Below, one piece after another: positions 34,101 to 41,764 of a DNA stretch of 64,000 nucleotides. The stretch lies in contig NZ_CP107853.1 of assembly GCF_036013525.1 (NCBI RefSeq), positions 10,850,001 to 10,914,000 on the forward strand, in the 5' to 3' direction. Each line of letters begins with the position of its first letter. Position 1 is the first letter of the stretch. The notes beneath the pieces were generated by a model that worked only from the letters and a program-made list of their open reading frames with translations, did no database searches and was not told where the DNA came from. The DNA is from Nonomuraea sp. NBC_00507. GTDB taxonomy: Bacteria > Actinomycetota > Actinomycetes > Streptosporangiales > Streptosporangiaceae. Position numbers and translations under genes: made by a program.

Positions 34101-36135
34101 TCGCCAGCTCGAACGCGCGGCGCGCGGCGGCGAGGTCGTCGAGCCGCGCCCAGGTCAGCCCCAGCAACCAGGCGCTGCGCCCGGCCTCGTCACCGCTCTC
34201 CCCGGCGATCCGCCGCTCGTGCAGCCGGCAGGCCGCCAGCAGGTCCCCTTGCTGCTCGAACAGCGCCGCCAGCGACCCGGCCGCCTCGCTCCGCAACCCC
34301 TGGTGCGCGCTGTCCAGCGCCGTCGTGTACGCCGCCCGCGCCTCGGCAGGCTCGTCCTCCACCAGCCCGCCCAGCAGGTAGCCCACCCAGGGGGCCAGCA
34401 CCGGATGCCCCTCCGCCCGGGCCCGCCGCAGCAGCGCCACCGCCTCCTCCCGGTCCGGCAGGATCTCCTTGGCCAGCGCCGCCGCGTACGACAGGGCGAG
34501 CGGCTCCCCGGACTCGGCCGCGTCGTGGAGCAGCTTGGAGGTCTCCGACAACGCGTGGCCGAAGGAGGCCAGCACCTGGGCGAAGACCGCCGTGCCCACC
34601 GCCACCACGGCCGGGTCGGCGTGGCTCATGGTCTCGTGGTAGCGGGCCAGCCCCTCCTCGCGCCCGAGCCGCTGGTGGTCGATCACCGCGCGCAGCACCG
34701 GGTGCAGGTCCTCGCCGGAGATCCGCAGCAGGTGCAGGAGGAACGCCGCGGCGAAGCCCTGCACGACGTCCTCGCCCTCGGCCACGTACGTCAGCAGCTC
34801 GTCGGCCTGCTCCCGGTCGCCCTCCCCCAGCTCCAGCTCCGCCAGCGCCATCATGGCCCGGATCGACTGCGCGGGCGCCCCGCAGTCGCAGGCCCCGCGC
34901 AGCAGCCGCCTGGCCTCGGCCAGGTCGCCGGCGCGCAGGTGGTCCAGCGCCGCGTCGATGTCCTGGACCGCCTGCTCCTCCACCGGGTCGGCGAGCGGCT
35001 GCCGCCGGTCGTCGTGGTCGAGCAGCAGCCTGGCCTTGAACGCGGCGTCGGGGTCCACGTGCCCGGCGGCCAGCCGCGCCAGCTCCATGACGTCGTCGTA
35101 CGCCTGCGGATGCTGCACGAGCAGCAGGCCGAGCAGCGTCACGCAGACCGACGCCCACTCGCCCTCCTGCGCCTCCAGTACCGTCCGCAACGCGGCCAGC
35201 GCCTCGGAGACCTCGCCTGCCTCGGTGTGCATCTGGGCCAGGCACGTCTGGGCCTGCACGACGTACTCGCGCTGCCCGCTGGCGATCACCCGGCGGAAGA
35301 TCGCCTTCGTCTCGTCCTCGTCGCCGAGCTGGGCGGTGACCTTGGCCAGCTCGATCAGCGACGGCAGCCGGACGTCGGGGCGAGGGTCCTCGGCGGCCAC
35401 GCGGTAGGCGGCCGCGGACTCGGTGTATTCGCCCAGGTCCACCAGCACCGCGCCGAGCAGCTTGTGCGCCGTCGCCAGGTGGTCGGGGTGGCCGACGGCG
35501 ATGGCGTGCTCGCATACCGCGCGAGCGGCGTCGAAGTCCTCCTCCTCGGCGTACACCCGGTAGAGCTGGAACGCTGAGAGCGACACGACGTGGGGGTCGC
35601 CGCAGGTCAGCAACACCCGGTAGTCGTCCTCGTCCTCGGCCTGCTCGTAGAGCTCGCGGGCCGAGGCCGGGTCCTGGTGGAACTCCGGCAGCTCCAGGCG
35701 CGCGGCCAGCTCGGCCACGGCGGGGCTGTCGCACCGGCGGGCCCGCTCCAGCGCCTGCTGCGCACCCCGCGCGTCGCCCAGCTGCGTGCACACCAGCACC
35801 ATCGCCGTCTCGGCAAGGGCGGCCACCTCGAAGTCGGCGCCGTCCGAGGCGATCGTCAGCACCCGGTGCGCGGCCGGCCACTCCTTCGCCGTGACCAGCA
35901 TCATGCCCATGGCCATGGCCGAGCGCTGGCCGAACACCGGGTCGCCCGACTGGATCACCGACCGGTGCGCCGCCTCGGCGCCCTCCAGATCACCCTGCTC
36001 CTGCAGCAGACCGGCCAGCAGGTGGGACGCCTCCGGGTCGCCCGTGGCCGCGATCTGCCTGAACAGCGCGGCGGCCCGGTCGAGCTCTCCCGCCTTCCAG
36101 CACGTCATGGCCGCGTCGAGCTCTTCTGACGCCAT
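31120..36135 (-). CDS. Giant tetratricopeptide-repeat protein (1671 aa)
   Basis: The chain is built almost wholly from TPR/SEL1-like helical pairs of about 36 residues (patterns such as GD..EA...Y..A...G.......A..LG.L), from residue 1 to the last 10. By rough count there are over 40 units. No signal peptide, transmembrane helix or enzymatic domain is seen, so it should be a cytoplasmic superhelical scaffold. ATG 36133-36135 is preferred (MASEELDAAMTCWKAGELDR starts the first repeat); GGTGGAG is close upstream, and the frame extends 85 codons more without repeats. Partners are unknown and the neighbours give no hint. The composition is strongly acidic (Glu/Asp/Ala-rich). Confidence 0.88.
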   Translation of the reverse strand: MASEELDAAMTCWKAGELDRAAALFRQIAATGDPEASHLLAGLLQEQGDLEGAEAAHRSVIQSGDPVFGQRSAMAMGMMLVTAKEWPAAHRVLTIASDGADFEVAALAETAMVLVCTQLGDARGAQQALERARRCDSPAVAELAARLELPEFHQDPASARELYEQAEDEDDYRVLLTCGDPHVVSLSAFQLYRVYAEEEDFDAARAVCEHAIAVGHPDHLATAHKLLGAVLVDLGEYTESAAAYRVAAEDPRPDVRLPSLIELAKVTAQLGDEDETKAIFRRVIASGQREYVVQAQTCLAQMHTEAGEVSEALAALRTVLEAQEGEWASVCVTLLGLLLVQHPQAYDDVMELARLAAGHVDPDAAFKARLLLDHDDRRQPLADPVEEQAVQDIDAALDHLRAGDLAEARRLLRGACDCGAPAQSIRAMMALAELELGEGDREQADELLTYVAEGEDVVQGFAAAFLLHLLRISGEDLHPVLRAVIDHQRLGREEGLARYHETMSHADPAVVAVGTAVFAQVLASFGHALSETSKLLHDAAESGEPLALSYAAALAKEILPDREEAVALLRRARAEGHPVLAPWVGYLLGGLVEDEPAEARAAYTTALDSAHQGLRSEAAGSLAALFEQQGDLLAACRLHERRIAGESGDEAGRSAWLLGLTWARLDDLAAARRAFELATGEPPAMGTFARRLLDRDFDGAAEALAAVPEGGNALLTSMLGMESAHAWQRRGETAAADAALSLVAAAGHPGFRQEADCYLGALRNEAGDKLGAIEAWSRAAEGENEGLAAMALSDLARVRQELGQLDEAAEACRRVVRDGDERRRADATVRLADVLVASGEPEEARELLAAFEAEGRLYLASMLRDHGDLTAALTVLTAPHADDSSSADGGGEARLLGELLARTGDLAGAKEAFERAVAAGSESAGGTLVTAARLLGEAGDAEYARAAYQRAAALDEDGWAAVVARVRLGTGTAEERGWVLAADGDRQGAIAALAEVVGSAALAELVLVLDNGDVPHARRLLAALAGDDRRDGLVHALRVARGKDDEATARRLYRLVIELADRETAGAARETAAEVRQMAAEAYLSLGASWAEAGEPGRAELCFLPATEHPETAHAAWHNLAIVRERRGDLVGAVEALRSGMPGTAVALAEMLGERGDAAGVRQALADGAAGGDLECLRLLVTHLVGEREHEAAAQAAEWAVATGDPRTVSTGYWGWGDACRGLGDLAGAAQMYRKGIDSGFPPLIPGLRTNLAKVLYDMGERAGAYEQAEAAAAAGEPDTAAIGHIMIGCWRHDEGDVLGAAEAFAAAAATGAELAEEALGNLRALAHEEFERGAHDVAGQVLELMGEPGAEVARELGRKCADPAAVRAYFERAGRGPFTELDVADRLAALGERAEARAIFERLSEHGEPEVRFVAGGRLLELLDGEGDDEAFYDVARRHAADADSPIKGVFGSLLGMLQDNRGDTTESLRTLREAAAGGEPIALATLAQTLIGAGMVDEGRETYLRVLDAGDDGLAARAMVALGQTYHDEDEERAREWYVRAVEADDGHTGALAAMYLGALAKRNRDFPEALTWYQRVIDAGDCESGMAAAHLGELCYWLGDRDGALRYYELTLGLTEQADLVAEAACRLGEIRYERGDLTLARRLLEAAADTGDPAFAPQAELLLEKMG

Positions 36136-36257
36136 TCTCCACCCCAATGTCAGCCAATGATGTGAAAAAGCTACAGATGCGCCGCGTCGATCACAGGACA
36201 TTCCGAGATCTCCGGTCCTCGCCCTGCGGAACGCCGGAGCGCCGTAGCGTAGATCCC

Positions 36258-36806
36258 ATGGCCAAGGCGTTCTGGATCGACCAAGAGTTCGACAGGGACC
36301 GTGACGGGCGCTATGCCGTGCACGTGCGTAAGAACCTGGAGAAGTTCGAGTGGGGCGACATCGCACCCGTCCGGTTCGCCTGTGCGGCATGGCGGCTGGC
36401 CACGCCGCCGTCCCTCACACCCGGATACGTACGGTGGGACCGCCGCGTCCTGGAGGCCACCTGCCACCGCAACACCTGGGACGGGTCGCTCTACGCGCGC
36501 GTCAGGCTGGTCTCCCCGCTGCCCGAGGAGCTGACCCGCTCGCGGGCCTGGTGGCGCGATCGCGGCTGGCTGGGCTGGCAGGAGACCTTCGGCCAATTTG
36601 TCGATCCGTCGCAGCAGGACCTCGCCAGGATCCCGTTCCTGCGGGCGTCGCTGCTGGTCGAGGCGCCCGTGCCGCTCGAGGACCTGCCGCCGGAGCCGGA
36701 GGGCCCGCACGACGAGGTCGAACAGCGTGCCCACCGCGCGGTGACGGTGCTCGCCCGCGAGCTGAACGCGTTGGTGTCCCCCGTCCTCGATCAGCTCGGC
36801 GGCTGA
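36258..36806 (+). CDS. Hypothetical protein (182 aa)
   Basis: Starts MAKAFWIDQEFDRDRDGRYA. Trp-rich, with several WxxxR stretches (SRAWWRDRGWLGWQETFGQF) and a C-terminal helix (VEQRAHRAVTVLARELNAL). No known family, signal peptide or membrane segment. ATG 36258 is the likely start: a TAGCGT -10-like hexamer ends 7 nt before it, which fits a leaderless transcript, and no Shine-Dalgarno is visible. It is divergent from the giant TPR gene across about 120 bp. Confidence 0.65.
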   Translation: MAKAFWIDQEFDRDRDGRYAVHVRKNLEKFEWGDIAPVRFACAAWRLATPPSLTPGYVRWDRRVLEATCHRNTWDGSLYARVRLVSPLPEELTRSRAWWRDRGWLGWQETFGQFVDPSQQDLARIPFLRASLLVEAPVPLEDLPPEPEGPHDEVEQRAHRAVTVLARELNALVSPVLDQLGG

Positions 36807-36848
36807 CCGACCAGCATGTTTGATTAACGGCTGGGTAGCAGGGGGCCC

Positions 36849-37223
36849 ATGCGGATCCTGCTCATCGTGCTGGCGGTGGCCCTGACCGGCTGCGCCGTCG
36901 ACACGGTCTCCCCCGCGCGGGTGGCGGAGCGTTTCCACGCCCTGATCACCGCGGGCCAGGACGAGGCCGCGTGCGGGATGCTCGCCCGCAAGACCGCCGA
37001 CAAGCTGCCCCGTCGCGGCCAGTCGTGCGCCGACGCGCTGCGTGAGCTCAGGCTGGGACCCGGCGGCGTGGTCGTCTCGGTGAGCGTGTGGGGGGATGAG
37101 GCCCAGGTGCGGCTGGCCGGTGACACGATCTTCCTGCACCGCTACAGCGACGGGTGGCGGGTCAGGGCCGCGGGCTGCGAGCCGGTGCCCGACCTTCCCT
37201 ACGACTGCGAGGTGGACGACTGA
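36849..37223 (+). CDS. Small lipoprotein of unknown function
   Basis: 124 residues. A short lipoprotein signal (MRILLIVLAVALTGC) with lipobox LTGC predicts anchoring on the outer face of the membrane. The mature part (VSPARVAERFHALITAGQDE, CGMLARKTADKL, GWRVRAAGCEPV) resembles NTF2-like small lipoproteins in which two Cys near the middle and end could form a disulfide (four Cys in all after the lipid Cys). It is the first gene of an overlapping trio: its stop overlaps the start of a 27-codon membrane gene (TGATG), which overlaps the DUF6766 gene. Confidence 0.75.
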   Translation: MRILLIVLAVALTGCAVDTVSPARVAERFHALITAGQDEAACGMLARKTADKLPRRGQSCADALRELRLGPGGVVVSVSVWGDEAQVRLAGDTIFLHRYSDGWRVRAAGCEPVPDLPYDCEVDD

Positions 37224-37306
37224 TGCGCGTGATGTTCGCCCTCACCACGCTCGTGATCGTGGTGGGTCTCACGTTGTTCTTCTACGTGGGGTGGTCGAGG
37301 CTGTGA
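37223..37306 (+). CDS. 27-residue single-pass membrane peptide
   Basis: Reads MRVMFALTTLVIVVGLTLFF then YVGWSRL: a single hydrophobic helix with a basic start and end. Its ATG overlaps the lipoprotein stop (TGATG) and its stop overlaps the next start (GTGA), so all three genes are translationally linked, which is the best evidence that it is real. Confidence 0.65.
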   Translation: MRVMFALTTLVIVVGLTLFFYVGWSRL

Positions 37307-37974
37307 GGTGGGTCAAGGAGAACTCGCTCGCTCTGGCCTTCCTCATCATGTTCCTTCTGGCGGTCGCCGGCCAGGCGGTGGCCGGGACGCTGGAGTTCAA
37401 CGACCAGCAGCGGGCCGAGGGGGCCCCGCCGGTCTCGGTGCTCCATTACGTGGCGTCCTCGGCGTTCGCGGTGAACGTGGCCGAGAACTGGCAGTCGGAG
37501 TACCTGCAGTTCTTCCTGTTCGTCATGCTCACCGTGTGGCTGGTGCAGAAGGGGTCGCCCGAGTCCAAGAAGGTGGACGCGATGGGGCCGGAGTCCGACC
37601 ATCAGCAGCAGATCGGGGCGCACGCCACTCCCCAGTCCCCCTCCTGGGCCAAGGCCAAGGGGTGGCGGTTGTGGTTGTACAGCAACTCGCTCGGGCTGGT
37701 GATGGGGCTGCTCTTCCTGTTGTCGTGGCTGGCGCAGTCGGTGGCGGGGCAGGCCGCGTACAACGCCGAGCGGCTCGGGGACCTGCGGGATCCGGTCACG
37801 TGGGGCGCGTACGTCACCTCGCCGGAGTTCTGGGACCGGAGTCTGCAGAACTGGCAGTCGGAGCTGCTGGCCGTGTTGTCGATGGTGGTGTTGTCGATCT
37901 ATCTGCGCCAGCGCGGGTCGCCCGAGTCGAAGCCGGTCGGTGCGTCTCACCTGGCCACGGGGGTCGAGGGCTGA
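37303..37974 (+). CDS. DUF6766-family membrane protein
   Basis: 223 residues from GTG 37303, overlapping the preceding stop. It has four hydrophobic segments in two related halves: an N-half (RWVKENSLALAFLIMFLLAV, NWQSEYLQFFLFVMLTVWLVQKGSPESKK) and a C-half (YSNSLGLVMGLLFLLSWLAQ, NWQSELLAVLSMVVLSIYLRQRGSPESK). The repeated NWQSE and RGSPESK motifs mark an internal duplication typical of this family. Function unknown. Its last 28 bp overlap the converging PLP-enzyme gene. Confidence 0.88.
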   Translation: MRWVKENSLALAFLIMFLLAVAGQAVAGTLEFNDQQRAEGAPPVSVLHYVASSAFAVNVAENWQSEYLQFFLFVMLTVWLVQKGSPESKKVDAMGPESDHQQQIGAHATPQSPSWAKAKGWRLWLYSNSLGLVMGLLFLLSWLAQSVAGQAAYNAERLGDLRDPVTWGAYVTSPEFWDRSLQNWQSELLAVLSMVVLSIYLRQRGSPESKPVGASHLATGVEG

Positions 37975-38747
37975 CCGGTGACGACGGCGACGACGCGGGT
38001 GCCGGGGGCGAACGCGCCCTGGCGGGCGAGGTCGAGGATCCCGTAGAGCATCTTGGCGACATAGACGCCTTCGACTCGATATTTCTCGATAAATCCGTCC
38101 AAAGCTGGTGTTGTCTTGGCGTATCCGCCGAAGTGATAGTCCAGGTTGAGCGACCAGTTCGGCCACGTGCGCCCGTACGCCTCCCGCTGCAGCCTGGCCA
38201 CCTCGCCGGCGAGGAACCCCGCCCCCTTGAGCACCGCGAACCCGATCGCCCGCTTGCCCTCCGGCAGTCCCGCCGAGATCCCGGCCAGCGTCCCGCCGGT
38301 GCCGACCGGACAGCAGACGACGTCGTACGGCACAGCGATCTCCCCGGGCAGCTCGGCGCACCCGCGCACGGCGGCGGCGTTGCTGCCGCCCTCGGGCAGG
38401 ATCGCCACATCCTCGCCCCACCGCGCGCGCAGCCGCGCCTGCACCTCTTCGGTGTGCTTGAGCCGATAGGAGGCCCGGTCGAGATAGGTGAGCGTCATCC
38501 CGCAGGCCTCGGCGTAGGCCAGGGACGAGTTGAGCGGGAGGTGCTCCTCGCCCCGGATGACGCCGATCGTCTCGATCCCGTGCCGGCGCCCGGCCTCCGC
38601 GACGGCCCTGATGTGATTGGAGTAGGCGCCGCCGAAGGTCAGCAGCCGGCGATGGCCCAGGTTGTGCTTGAGTTTGCGCGGCTTGTTGTCGTCATGCATC
38701 AGGAACACCCGGACCTGACCGAGCCCTGGATCCAGGAGCTCCTCCAT
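37947..38747 (-). CDS. D-cysteine desulfhydrase / ACC deaminase-like PLP enzyme
   Basis: 266 residues. The PLP lysine region is NKPRKLKHNL, followed by LLTFGGAYSNHIRAVAEAGR (substrate Ser/Asn), LPEGGSNAAAVRGC and the phosphate-binding CPVGTGGTLAGISAG: the fold of the fold-type II ACC deaminase/D-cysteine desulfhydrase group. It is short: usual members (about 300-340 aa) have 30-40 more residues before the Lys, but here the protein starts at MEELLDPGLGQVRVFLMHDD. A TAGACT hexamer ends 6 nt before the ATG, fitting a leaderless start, so the short form is likely genuine. Known activity: alpha,beta-elimination or deamination of D-cysteine, cyclopropane or related amino acids; the substrate is unclear. 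Confidence 0.82.
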   Translation of the reverse strand: MEELLDPGLGQVRVFLMHDDNKPRKLKHNLGHRRLLTFGGAYSNHIRAVAEAGRRHGIETIGVIRGEEHLPLNSSLAYAEACGMTLTYLDRASYRLKHTEEVQARLRARWGEDVAILPEGGSNAAAVRGCAELPGEIAVPYDVVCCPVGTGGTLAGISAGLPEGKRAIGFAVLKGAGFLAGEVARLQREAYGRTWPNWSLNLDYHFGGYAKTTPALDGFIEKYRVEGVYVAKMLYGILDLARQGAFAPGTRVVAVVTGQPSTPVAR

Positions 38748-38790
38748 GGCGCTAGTCTACGGTCGGGTCTTTGTTGAGGAGTGTTTGGTT

Positions 38791-39903
38791 ATGCGCGTTG
38801 CTGAAGCTTTCCGTGCCGCCTACGGCGCGTCCCCCCAGACCGTCTGGCACGCGCCCGGCCGCGTCAACCTGATCGGGGAGCACACCGACTACAACGACGG
38901 CTTCGTGCTGCCGTTCGCGGTGCCGTGGGGCGTGACGGCCGCGGTCACCCCGCGCACGGACAAGACCATCCGCCTGCTCTCCCTCCAGTCCTCCGGCGAG
39001 CCCGTCACGATCACGAGCCGCGAGGAGTCCACGGGCTGGACCCGCTACGTCGTCGGCGTCCTGGCCATGCTGGGCGACCGCGTGGCCGGCGCCGACATCG
39101 CGATCGACGGCGACATCCCGTCGGGCGCGGGCCTGAGCTCCAGCGCCGCACTCGAGGTCTCCGTCGCCTCCGCGCTCAACGAGCTGCACGACCTGGGCAT
39201 GACGCCCATGGAGATCGCCCTGCTCAGCCAGAAGGCCGAGAACGGCTTCGTCGGCGTGCCCTCCGGCATCATGGACCAGGCCGCCTCCGCCCTGTCCGAG
39301 GAGGGGCACGCCCTGTTCCTCGACTGCCGTTCGCTCGGCTCCCGCAACATCCCGCTCGACCTGGCCTCCCACGGGCTGAGCATTCTCATCATCGACACCC
39401 AGGTCCACCACGAGCACTCGGGCGGCGAATACGCCAAGCGCCGCGCGGAGTGCGAGTCCGCTGCCCGCAAGCTCGGCGTCCCGGCCCTGCGTGACGTGAC
39501 CGATCTGGCGGCGGCCCTGGAGCTGCTGCAGGGCGACGAGCGCAAGCGCACCCAGCACGTCGTGACCGAGAACCACCGCGTGGAGGCCCTCATCGGCCTG
39601 CTGCGGGCCGGCGCCATCACCGAGATCGGCGCGCTGCTGAACGCCTCGCACCTGTCGCTCAGGGACCAGTACGAGGTGTCGTCGCCCGAACTGGACGTGG
39701 CGGTGGAGGCCGCCGTCAAGGGCGGCGCCCGGGGCGCCAGGATGACCGGCGGCGGCTTCGGCGGCTCGGCCATCGCCCTGGTGTCCGACGACCGCCTGGA
39801 GGCCGTCCAGCAGTCGGTCGTGGACGCCTACGCCGCGCACGGCTTCCAGCCTCCCCGCTTCCTCCCCGCCACCCCGGCCCCCGGCGCCCACCGCCTGGCC
39901 TGA
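38791..39903 (+). CDS. galK: Galactokinase
   Basis: 370 residues, a typical length. The galactokinase signature GRVNLIGEHTDYNDGFVLPF and the GHMP ATP motif IPSGAGLSSSAALE are present, along with the C-terminal GGARGARMTGGGFGGSAIAL. It phosphorylates galactose at C1 for the Leloir pathway. ATG 38791 follows GAGGAG at about 9 nt; an upstream in-frame ATG at 38746 overlaps the divergent PLP enzyme's start and is less likely. galT and galE are not adjacent, so it may serve galactose set free from plant polymers. Confidence 0.94.
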   Translation: MRVAEAFRAAYGASPQTVWHAPGRVNLIGEHTDYNDGFVLPFAVPWGVTAAVTPRTDKTIRLLSLQSSGEPVTITSREESTGWTRYVVGVLAMLGDRVAGADIAIDGDIPSGAGLSSSAALEVSVASALNELHDLGMTPMEIALLSQKAENGFVGVPSGIMDQAASALSEEGHALFLDCRSLGSRNIPLDLASHGLSILIIDTQVHHEHSGGEYAKRRAECESAARKLGVPALRDVTDLAAALELLQGDERKRTQHVVTENHRVEALIGLLRAGAITEIGALLNASHLSLRDQYEVSSPELDVAVEAAVKGGARGARMTGGGFGGSAIALVSDDRLEAVQQSVVDAYAAHGFQPPRFLPATPAPGAHRLA

Positions 39904-40203
39904 CCCGCCCCACCCGCCAACGGTCGCGGCGGCCTCCCGGGCACGGCACAGCTCCGAGACGGGGAGAGCCGCTTGCCACGGATCCGACACCCGACGAGCC
40001 CCAGGCACGGGCCTGGCAAGCGCCCCAGCACGCCGCACTCCGCGGTCATGCGCCTGCCGTCGCAGCGGGGCGCCCCAGCGTTACCCGCACGGAGACGCGC
40101 CACCGGGCCGGCGCGAGGCGTGTCGCCGCGCCGGGACCTGCCGGCAGCCGTCTCCGGCCCGGGGCGGCTCCGAGACCGGGAAGGGCCGACACCCGGCGGG
40201 TGG
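39904..40203. other. Intergenic region after galK
   Basis: About 300 bp of very GC-rich sequence without a convincing gene. GCTCCGAGACGGGGA at 39951 and GCTCCGAGACCGGGA at 40167 form a degenerate direct repeat, and both are followed at short distance by CCGACACCCG. Confidence 0.4.
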
Positions 40204-40977
40204 TCAGAGCGGCGGGAAGTTCGGCGGGCGGCGTTCCAGGAAGCCGGCGACGCCTTCGGCGAAGTCGGGGCGGCCGAAGGAGGCCATCATCTCCTGGACG
40301 GCCACCTTGGCGGACTCCTCGAGCGTGACGTCCCAATCCCGCCACACCTGCCGCTTGATCACCGCCATCGACGCCGGCGAGCTGTGCACGGCCAGCTCCC
40401 GCGCGTACGCCTGGGCCTCGGCCACCACCCCGTCCCCCGGCACCACCCGGTTGACCAGCCCCAGCTCGTACGCCTCCCGCCCGGTGAACACGCGCCCCGA
40501 CAACAGCACGTCCATGGCCCGCTGCTGCCCCATGATCCGGGGCAGCACCCATGACAGCCCGTACTCGGCGATCAGCCCGCGCCGCGGGAAGGCGGTGGTC
40601 CACTTGGCGGACTCGGCCGTGAAGACCAGGTCACAGACCAGGGCATGCACCATGCCGAGCCCCGCGCAGGCCCCGTTGACCGCCGCGATGATCGGCTTGC
40701 CGATGGTCGTGGGGAAGGTGGTGGGCCGCGGATCGGGGGTCTCGTCGTAGGAGCCGGTCTGGATGGCGTTCAGGGTCTTGAAGTCGGCCCCGGAGCAGAA
40801 CCCCCTGCCCGCACCCGTGACCACCACGGCCCGCACCCCGGGGTCCTTCTCCGCCTCCGCCAGCAGGTCGAAGTAGCGCCGCCCCATCGCGTCCGTCCAG
40901 GCGTTGAGCGTGTCGGGACGGTTGAAGGTCAGCGTGAGCACGCCCTGGTCGACAGCTGAAAGCACGAGTTCCGCCAT
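40204..40977 (-). CDS. Enoyl-CoA hydratase/isomerase family protein
   Basis: 257 residues, the standard crotonase length. Visible are NRPDTLNAW, the first oxyanion hole GRGFCSGADFK, the second AAVNGACAGLGM, and a Glu (RRGLIAEYGLSWVLPRIMG) in the position of one catalytic residue. The other catalytic Glu position also shows an acidic residue (AESAKWTTAF). It should hydrate or isomerise enoyl-CoA substrates in beta-oxidation or aromatic degradation. ATG 40975-40977 has GGAG 1 nt away, which is not a usable spacing; a leaderless transcript is possible. Confidence 0.85.
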   Translation of the reverse strand: MAELVLSAVDQGVLTLTFNRPDTLNAWTDAMGRRYFDLLAEAEKDPGVRAVVVTGAGRGFCSGADFKTLNAIQTGSYDETPDPRPTTFPTTIGKPIIAAVNGACAGLGMVHALVCDLVFTAESAKWTTAFPRRGLIAEYGLSWVLPRIMGQQRAMDVLLSGRVFTGREAYELGLVNRVVPGDGVVAEAQAYARELAVHSSPASMAVIKRQVWRDWDVTLEESAKVAVQEMMASFGRPDFAEGVAGFLERRPPNFPPL

Positions 40978-41026
40978 GCTCCAACCGAACCATGTTCTAG
41001 CCCGCGACGGCAAGTACCGTGTCCCC

Positions 41027-41764
41027 ATGGACCGAGACCTCGCCTGGGACGGCTGCCACAACGTCCGGGACCTGGGCGGCCTGCCGGCCGCCGGCGAGCG
41101 GCGCACCCGCTGGGGAGCCGTGGTGCGCTCCGACACGCCCGACCGGCTGACCGAGGCGGGCTGGGCGGCGGCAGCGGCTCACGGCGTACGGACCATCGTG
41201 GACCTGCGCACGCCGGGCGAGCACCGGGCGGCGGGCCAGGGCCATCGCCCGCCGTGGATGACCGTGATCGACGTGCCGCTGCACGAGCCCGGCGAGCCTC
41301 ACGAGCACGGCGGCACGCCGCTCTATCTCCGCGCCTTCCTGGAGCGTCACCCGGATCGGTGCGCCCGCGTGCTGCGGGAGGTCGCGCAGGCGCCGCCGGG
41401 CGGGGTGCTCGTGCACTGCGTGGCAGGACGCGACCGCACCGGCCTGATCGCGTTGGTGCTGCTCACGCTGGCCGGGGTCGGCGCGCCGGACATCCTGGCC
41501 GACTACGAGCGGTCGACGGCCCGCCTGCGCCCGCTCTACGCCGCACTCGGCCAGCCCGACGACGACCTGCGGGTGCAGGCGTACCTGGCAAGGACGGGCA
41601 CCACCGCACGTGAAGCCGTGCTGGCGGCGCTCGACGGCCTCCACGGCCTTGACGCCTACGTGAGCGCCGCCGACCTGGCCGCCCTGCGCGAGCGGCTCAC
41701 CGCGAGCGAGCCGCGGGCGGAGGGTGGGCGGGCGGCTAACGGTGGTGGGCGAAGGCCGGGGTAA
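41027..41764 (+). CDS. DRTG-type protein-tyrosine / dual-specificity phosphatase
   Basis: 245 residues. The P-loop VHCVAGRDRTGLIAL (Cys-X5-Arg) and the N-terminal NVRDLGGLPAAGERRTRWG, with a VVRSD motif, identify the bacterial tyrosine/serine phosphatase family (PtpB-like). The substrate could be phosphoprotein or phosphoinositide and is not determinable. A TACCGT hexamer ends 6 nt before the ATG, fitting leaderless expression. Its last 29 bp overlap the converging nos gene. Confidence 0.87.
   Translation: MDRDLAWDGCHNVRDLGGLPAAGERRTRWGAVVRSDTPDRLTEAGWAAAAAHGVRTIVDLRTPGEHRAAGQGHRPPWMTVIDVPLHEPGEPHEHGGTPLYLRAFLERHPDRCARVLREVAQAPPGGVLVHCVAGRDRTGLIALVLLTLAGVGAPDILADYERSTARLRPLYAALGQPDDDLRVQAYLARTGTTAREAVLAALDGLHGLDAYVSAADLAALRERLTASEPRAEGGRAANGGGRRPG

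Noticed and set aside
41736..41764. Frameshift at the overlap of phosphatase and nos
   Set aside because: Both proteins end normally for their families; a 29-bp convergent overlap is enough explanation.
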